A DNA stretch of 8,055 nt, from the NCBI GenBank assembly GCA_002404835.1, contig DHKM01000025.1, forward strand, positions 1,784-9,838, read 5' to 3'. Position numbers and translations under genes: made by a program. Positions 4,737 to 8,055 of this stretch are shown here, one piece after another. Under the pieces are notes generated by a model. That model saw nothing but the letters and a program-made list of their open reading frames with translations. It searched no databases and had not been told where the DNA came from. The first letter of the stretch is position 1, and each line of letters starts with the position of its first letter. This DNA comes from Caryophanales bacterium UBA4694 (lineage in GTDB: Bacteria > Bacillota_I > Bacilli_A > RFN20 > CAG-288).

Positions 4737-7102
4737 TGGAAGGAAACAAAATGGTTTTCGCTCTTGCCGGAAATCCTAACTGCGGCAAGACGACATTGTT
4801 CAACTCCCTTACGGGATCGACAGCCTATGTCGGAAACTGGCCGGGTGTCACGGTCGAGAAAAGAGAGGGTCTTTACAAGAACAAGGACCTTGGAGAAGCC
4901 AAGATCGTCGATCTTCCCGGTATCTATTCTCTTTCTCCGTATACTCCCGAGGAAGTCATCTCCAGGAACTTCATCCTGAACGACAAGCCCGACTGCGTCA
5001 TCAACGTCCTTGATGCCACAAACCTCGAGAGAAACCTCTACATGACGACCCAGATATTGGAAATGAATGTTCCGGTCGTCGTTGCCCTGAATATGATGGA
5101 TTCGGTCAAATCCAGCGGACAAAGCATCGACTGCGATGCCTTGAGCAAGAAGCTCGGTGTTCCGGTCGTACCGATCTCCGCACTCCGTTATACCAATCTC
5201 GATGAGCTGATGAGACAGGCCATGTCTGCCGCTTCCCTGAAGCGCGAAGGACGTTCCGTCTGGAACACCGGAAGCGAAAGGGAGAACATCCAGAAAGCCG
5301 TCAAGATCTACACAGACGGCTCAGTGGACAACGCTCTCTTCCATGCCATGAAGGCATTGGAAGGCGACGAGCTTGAAGCCAAGGACAACAAATTGGCCTA
5401 CGACGAAGTACAGCGTCTTGGCATCAATGCCGAGGACTTCGAAGCGACAAGCGCAGACTTGCGCTACAAATACATCACAGGTTCCCTGTCCGGTGTCCGT
5501 ACCGGTGCTCCGGTCCAGGAATCCAAGAAGCTCAGCCTTTCCGACAAGATCGACAAGGTCTTAACCAACAAGTGGCTGGGTATTCCTCTGATGGTCGTCA
5601 TCCTCTTCCTGGTCTTCCACTTCACCTTCGGAGAGGATCTCTTCTATCTTCATGCCATGGGCGTCAACTTCGGCGACGGTTATGCCGGAGCCATAAGCTG
5701 GGTCACCAACTTCGTGATCGATGATACGTTGGAAGGCGTCGAATCGATGACCTTCACTCCGTTTGCCGGTCTCTTCTACGGAGACGGCGGATTCAATTCC
5801 ATCGGTGTCTTCTTCGCCAACCTCTTCGGTAGCGGAAACGACGCCGGTATCCAGGGTATGATCTGCGTCGGAATCAAGCAGGGCTTGATTGCCGCCAATG
5901 CTCCGGAATGGCTGGTTTCGTTCATCTATGATGGTATTCTCAACGGTGTTTCTGCCGTTTTGGGATTCGTTCCTCAGATCATGGTCCTGTTCTTCTTCTT
6001 CTCCATCCTCGAGGATTCCGGATATATGGCCCGTATCGCCTTTGTCCTTGACCGTATCTTCCGTCGTTTCGGCGTTTCCGGCCGTGCCTTCCTTCCGATG
6101 ATCATGGGTCTTGGATGCGGTGTCCCTGCCATGATCAATACCAGGACCCTTGCTTCCGACAAGGAAAGAATCAAGACGATCCGTGTCATTCCGTTCTTCA
6201 CCTGCGGTGCCAAGTCCGAATTCCTTGCCGTCATCGCCGCTGCCGTTGCTTCGGCAATCGGCTTCCAGGCTGACTTGTTCACCTTCCTCATCTATCTTCT
6301 CGGTATGGTCCTTGCCATCGTCATGGTCATCATCATGAATCAGACAACCCAGAGAGAGAAGGTTCCTCCGTTCATCATGGAGCTTCCTTCCTACCATATG
6401 CCTCAGCCTCATGCCTTGTTCCTTCATGTCTGGGACAGAGGCAAACACTACATCAAGAAAGCCTTCACCATCATCTTCGCTTCCACCGTCGTCATCTGGT
6501 TCCTTTCCAGCTTCACTCCGAGCTGGCAGTTCATTCCGACCGTCGATACTTTGACGGATGCCGATTCCATCCTTGCCCACATCGGTATGATCATCGCTCC
6601 TTTGTTTACTCCGATGGGATTCGGTAATCTCCAGGGCGGAGACTTCGCCTGGACATACTCCGTCGCTTCCATCCAGGGTATCATTGCCAAGGAGAACGTC
6701 ACTTCCGTTTTGAGTCAGTTCGCTTCTCTTGATTCCGTCAAGGCCATCTCTTCCGGCGGTGAGTTTGCCGATATCGTCGCAGCCAGCAACGCCACCAAGG
6801 TCGGTAAATACGGCATCGATGCCGCTTCCCTTACTGCCTTTGCCGTCTTCAATATGACAACCATTCCTTGCTTCGCTTCTGTCGCTACCGCGAAAGGCGA
6901 ACTCGGAAAAGGAAAAGCCTATCATGGAACTCTTGCCTTCTGGCTTATCGTCTCCTACCTCATGGGCTGCATCACTTATGTCTGCCTTGAATGGTTGTGG
7001 ACAATGGCCATCATCTTCCCGGTCATCATCCTTGGTTTCGTCGGTCTCTTCTTCTACAACCGCAAGATGAATGACAAGGAAGCACATCTGGCTAACGCCT
7101 GA
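4736..7102 (+). CDS. feoB: Ferrous iron transporter FeoB
   Basis: A 788-residue inner-membrane protein with an N-terminal G domain, for Fe(II) import driven or gated by nucleotide hydrolysis. G motifs: GNPNCGKT (G1, 12-19), WPGVTVEK with Thr39 (G2), DLPG (G3, 59-62), NMMD (G4, 119-122), SAL (G5, 148-150). A helical linker runs to about 275. The membrane part starts at NKWLGIPLMVVILFLVF (278-294) and includes SGYMARIAFVLDRIFRRFG (428-446), GLGCGVPA (458-465), PFFTCGAKSEF (486-496), IIAKENV (649-655) and FNMTTIPCFA (705-714). Two motifs differ from the clostridial consensus I remember: CGAK is followed by SEF rather than LPI, and the first Cys of a C-A-P-C motif is Thr. The alternative ATG at 4751 has a better-spaced GGAAGGA and also gives a natural N-terminus, so the start is uncertain by 5 residues. 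The stop overlaps the next gene (TGATG). Confidence 0.95.
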   Translation: MEGNKMVFALAGNPNCGKTTLFNSLTGSTAYVGNWPGVTVEKREGLYKNKDLGEAKIVDLPGIYSLSPYTPEEVISRNFILNDKPDCVINVLDATNLERNLYMTTQILEMNVPVVVALNMMDSVKSSGQSIDCDALSKKLGVPVVPISALRYTNLDELMRQAMSAASLKREGRSVWNTGSERENIQKAVKIYTDGSVDNALFHAMKALEGDELEAKDNKLAYDEVQRLGINAEDFEATSADLRYKYITGSLSGVRTGAPVQESKKLSLSDKIDKVLTNKWLGIPLMVVILFLVFHFTFGEDLFYLHAMGVNFGDGYAGAISWVTNFVIDDTLEGVESMTFTPFAGLFYGDGGFNSIGVFFANLFGSGNDAGIQGMICVGIKQGLIAANAPEWLVSFIYDGILNGVSAVLGFVPQIMVLFFFFSILEDSGYMARIAFVLDRIFRRFGVSGRAFLPMIMGLGCGVPAMINTRTLASDKERIKTIRVIPFFTCGAKSEFLAVIAAAVASAIGFQADLFTFLIYLLGMVLAIVMVIIMNQTTQREKVPPFIMELPSYHMPQPHALFLHVWDRGKHYIKKAFTIIFASTVVIWFLSSFTPSWQFIPTVDTLTDADSILAHIGMIIAPLFTPMGFGNLQGGDFAWTYSVASIQGIIAKENVTSVLSQFASLDSVKAISSGGEFADIVAASNATKVGKYGIDAASLTAFAVFNMTTIPCFASVATAKGELGKGKAYHGTLAFWLIVSYLMGCITYVCLEWLWTMAIIFPVIILGFVGLFFYNRKMNDKEAHLANA

Positions 7103-7341
7103 TGCTGATTACGATTTTCGTTCTTTCCGTCGTCTTTATCGCCTTTGTCTGTGTCCTCTGTTATCTTCTTTATCTGAAGAAGAATAACAGAAGCATGGAC
7201 GAGGACGACTGCGTCATCGGAAAGAGGAATGCTCTTCTTTCCCAGATGCAGGCCATGAAGAAGAAGGAAAGGAAACTTGCCCTTAAGAAGAAACGCGAGT
7301 TGGAAAGACTCGACAGAAAGAGTTCCGGAAAGGACAGCTGA
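7102..7341 (+). CDS. Small single-pass membrane protein coupled to FeoB
   Basis: A 79-residue protein with one hydrophobic N-terminal helix (about 3-25, ending LYLKK) and a cytosolic, strongly charged helical tail (about 50-79) rich in Lys, Glu and Arg that could form a coiled coil. Its ATG overlaps the feoB stop by one base. There is no close ribosome site (AAGGAA is about 20 nt upstream), so translation probably depends on feoB. Position and topology recall the FeoB-associated Cys-rich membrane proteins that often follow feoB in Bacillota. However, it lacks their clustered Cys motif, having only Cys17 and Cys20 in the helix and Cys37 after it. It is best viewed as an unrecognised FeoB accessory, perhaps an assembly or stability factor. 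Confidence 0.75.
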   Translation: MLITIFVLSVVFIAFVCVLCYLLYLKKNNRSMDEDDCVIGKRNALLSQMQAMKKKERKLALKKKRELERLDRKSSGKDS

Positions 7342-7348
7342 ACTTGAT

Positions 7349-7364
7349 TTACAGTTACCTGTAA
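7349..7364. repeat. Short perfect inverted repeat TTACAG-TTAC-CTGTAA
   Basis: Perfect 6-bp arms with a 4-nt loop lie just after the last feo-operon gene and before the terminator. They could be a small RNA hairpin at the mRNA 3' end or a chance repeat. No T-run follows. Confidence 0.3.
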
Positions 7365-7384
7365 TAACTACCAATAACAATCAG

Positions 7385-7413
7385 AAAGCCTCGGTCTTGT
7401 ACCGGGGTTTTTT
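7385..7413 (+). terminator. Rho-independent terminator of the feo operon
   Basis: The arms CCTCGGT (7389-7395) and ACCGGGG (7401-7407) pair with one U-G wobble around a 5-nt loop and run straight into six Ts (7408-7413), with an A-run before the stem. It lies 44 nt after the stop of the small membrane protein gene. Confidence 0.85.
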
Positions 7414-7646
7414 GAATGCCTGTTTTTTGATGGTTTCACATTCATGCCTTCAGCTGGCTCTCTTTTTCTCCTTTTGTCCGTAGATATGTAAATTTGACAT
7501 GTTTTCCTTTCTTATTTTTTATGGATTGTCCTGTTTGTCTGTCGCTCGAATAACGGACGTATATGACTGCTAATTCTCTTTATGGACACTCTTATAAATC
7601 AAAGAAATAGCATATGAATCGTAATGAAACATACGCTTTTTCGTTA
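7414..7646. other. AT-rich gene-free stretch, probable chromosome/element junction
   Basis: No convincing gene on either strand. The DNA is T-rich at first, then mixed. A near-palindrome ATGT-N7-ACAT lies at 7486-7500. A stem-loop AGCATATG (7609-7616) / CATACGCT (7630-7637) with a 13-nt loop lies just past the recombinase stop; read leftward, T-rich sequence follows, so it may be a weak terminator. Since large serine recombinase genes usually sit at the end of their element, the attachment site is expected here, but no core duplication can be shown with only one end in view. Confidence 0.4.
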
Positions 7647-8055
7647 TTATTTGAGTTTATGACGTAAAACGGACATAATATCAACTTTGTAAACGATTTC
7701 TATCGTGCGTTCTTTGCCTGTTATTTTCGGTAAGCCGCCGACTATTATGCGGTCAATAAGTTCATAGCACATTTCTCTTGTGAGCGCAGGAGCGTTAAGA
7801 TACTTTTTTATTGCTTTAATAAAATCGTCCGCAGTTTGTTTTGTGCTTTCGGTCGCTTTTAGATTTTCTTCAAGAGTTTCGATTTCGCCTAACAATGTTT
7901 CTTTTTCCGCAGAATACTTGTCTATAAACTCAAAGCACATTTTTTCAGGCATTTTGCCGTTTACCTTATCTTCGTATACGTTTTGGATAAGTTTTCCCAA
8001 TTCTTCGACTCGTTTTTGTTTCGTTTGCAAACTTTTCTTTGCGACTTTCATTGAC
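7647..8055 (-). CDS. Large serine recombinase, C-terminal part (5' end beyond the window)
   Basis: The frame is open to the window edge, so 136 codons of the C-terminal end are visible; the apparent ATG at 8051 is internal. The visible part is a long charged coiled-coil region (VAKKSLQTKQKRVEELGKL through EIETLEENLKATES), then DDFIKAIKKYLNAPALTREM and CYELIDRIIVGGLPK...ERTIEIVYKV. This is the typical end of TnpX/TndX-type or phage-type large serine recombinases, whose coiled coil controls synapsis and integration direction. The N-terminal catalytic serine domain is outside the window. Codon use is A/T-richer (many AAA, TTT, ATA) than in the feo genes, which fits acquired DNA. The protein would cut and join the element's attachment sites. 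Confidence 0.8.
   Translation of the reverse strand, partial: SMKVAKKSLQTKQKRVEELGKLIQNVYEDKVNGKMPEKMCFEFIDKYSAEKETLLGEIETLEENLKATESTKQTADDFIKAIKKYLNAPALTREMCYELIDRIIVGGLPKITGKERTIEIVYKVDIMSVLRHKLK

Noticed and set aside
4640..5122. 160-codon minus-strand frame over feoA/feoB
   Set aside because: A shadow of the feo genes; it crosses their overlap and has no supporting signals.
5561..7087. Long open frame (508 codons) antisense to feoB
   Set aside because: It mirrors the codon bias of feoB. Its translation is a run of Asp, Glu and Gly with no fold, and there is no ribosome site; feoB is certain on the other strand.
7494..7522. Promoter with TTGACA at 7494-7499
   Set aside because: The -35 is perfect, but at 17 nt the -10 is TTTTAT and no gene follows on the plus strand.
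7552..7675. AACGGAC direct repeat (7552-7558 and 7669-7675) as an attachment-site duplication
   Set aside because: Only 7 bp is exact, one copy lies inside the recombinase coding region, and the element's other end is not in view.

Overview
The window looks like chromosomal DNA of a low-to-moderate GC member of the Bacillota (Firmicutes), probably gut- or host-associated and of Erysipelotrichia/Clostridia type. The grounds are strong AGGAGG-type ribosome binding sites, standard-code use of TGA as a stop, a clostridial-style tandem feoA-feoA-feoB operon, and anaerobe-associated families (LCM-type methyltransferase, BAAT-like hydrolase, ATC hydrolase). The taxonomic call is inference, not proof.

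Left part (1-3483). An alpha/beta hydrolase gene (235-1011) is read from a clear sigma-A-type promoter. A perfect inverted repeat (191-216) covers that promoter's -10 and start point. A faint, possibly coding frame points left off the window edge. A tightly coupled three-gene set follows (1171-3429): an LCM-family SAM methyltransferase, a BAAT/acyl-CoA-thioester-hydrolase-like alpha/beta hydrolase, and an ATC-hydrolase-like protein. Each gene overlaps the next by ATGA. The middle gene is broken: a deletion with frameshift removed the segment expected to hold its catalytic histidine, but its last 49 codons survive in another frame up to the ATGA junction. The set ends in a strong terminator at 3435-3483.

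Centre and right (3564-7413). This is a ferrous iron uptake locus. A short DtxR/MntR-family metalloregulator is transcribed leftward (3983-3603) and diverges from feoA, a second feoA, feoB, and a small single-pass membrane protein. The last three genes of the operon are joined by 1-nt overlaps (TAATG, TGATG). The intergenic region holds promoters for both directions and two inverted repeats built on GTTAG/CTAAC half-sites. The same half-sites, with the same 6-nt spacing as one of these repeats, occur at the promoter of the hydrolase at 235. The simplest reading is that the regulator binds iron (or manganese), represses itself and feo, and may also control the left-hand hydrolase. The operon ends in a terminator at 7385-7413.

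Right end (7414-8055). After an AT-rich gene-free stretch comes the C-terminal part of a large serine recombinase on the minus strand, with A/T-richer codon use than its neighbours. This is probably the edge of an integrated element that inserted just past the feo terminator.

I saw no CRISPR array, tRNA or rRNA. The most interesting items are the shared operator motif, the mixed MntR/DtxR metal-site signature of the regulator, the unusual membrane motifs of FeoB, and the decaying methyltransferase-hydrolase-ATC hydrolase cluster.
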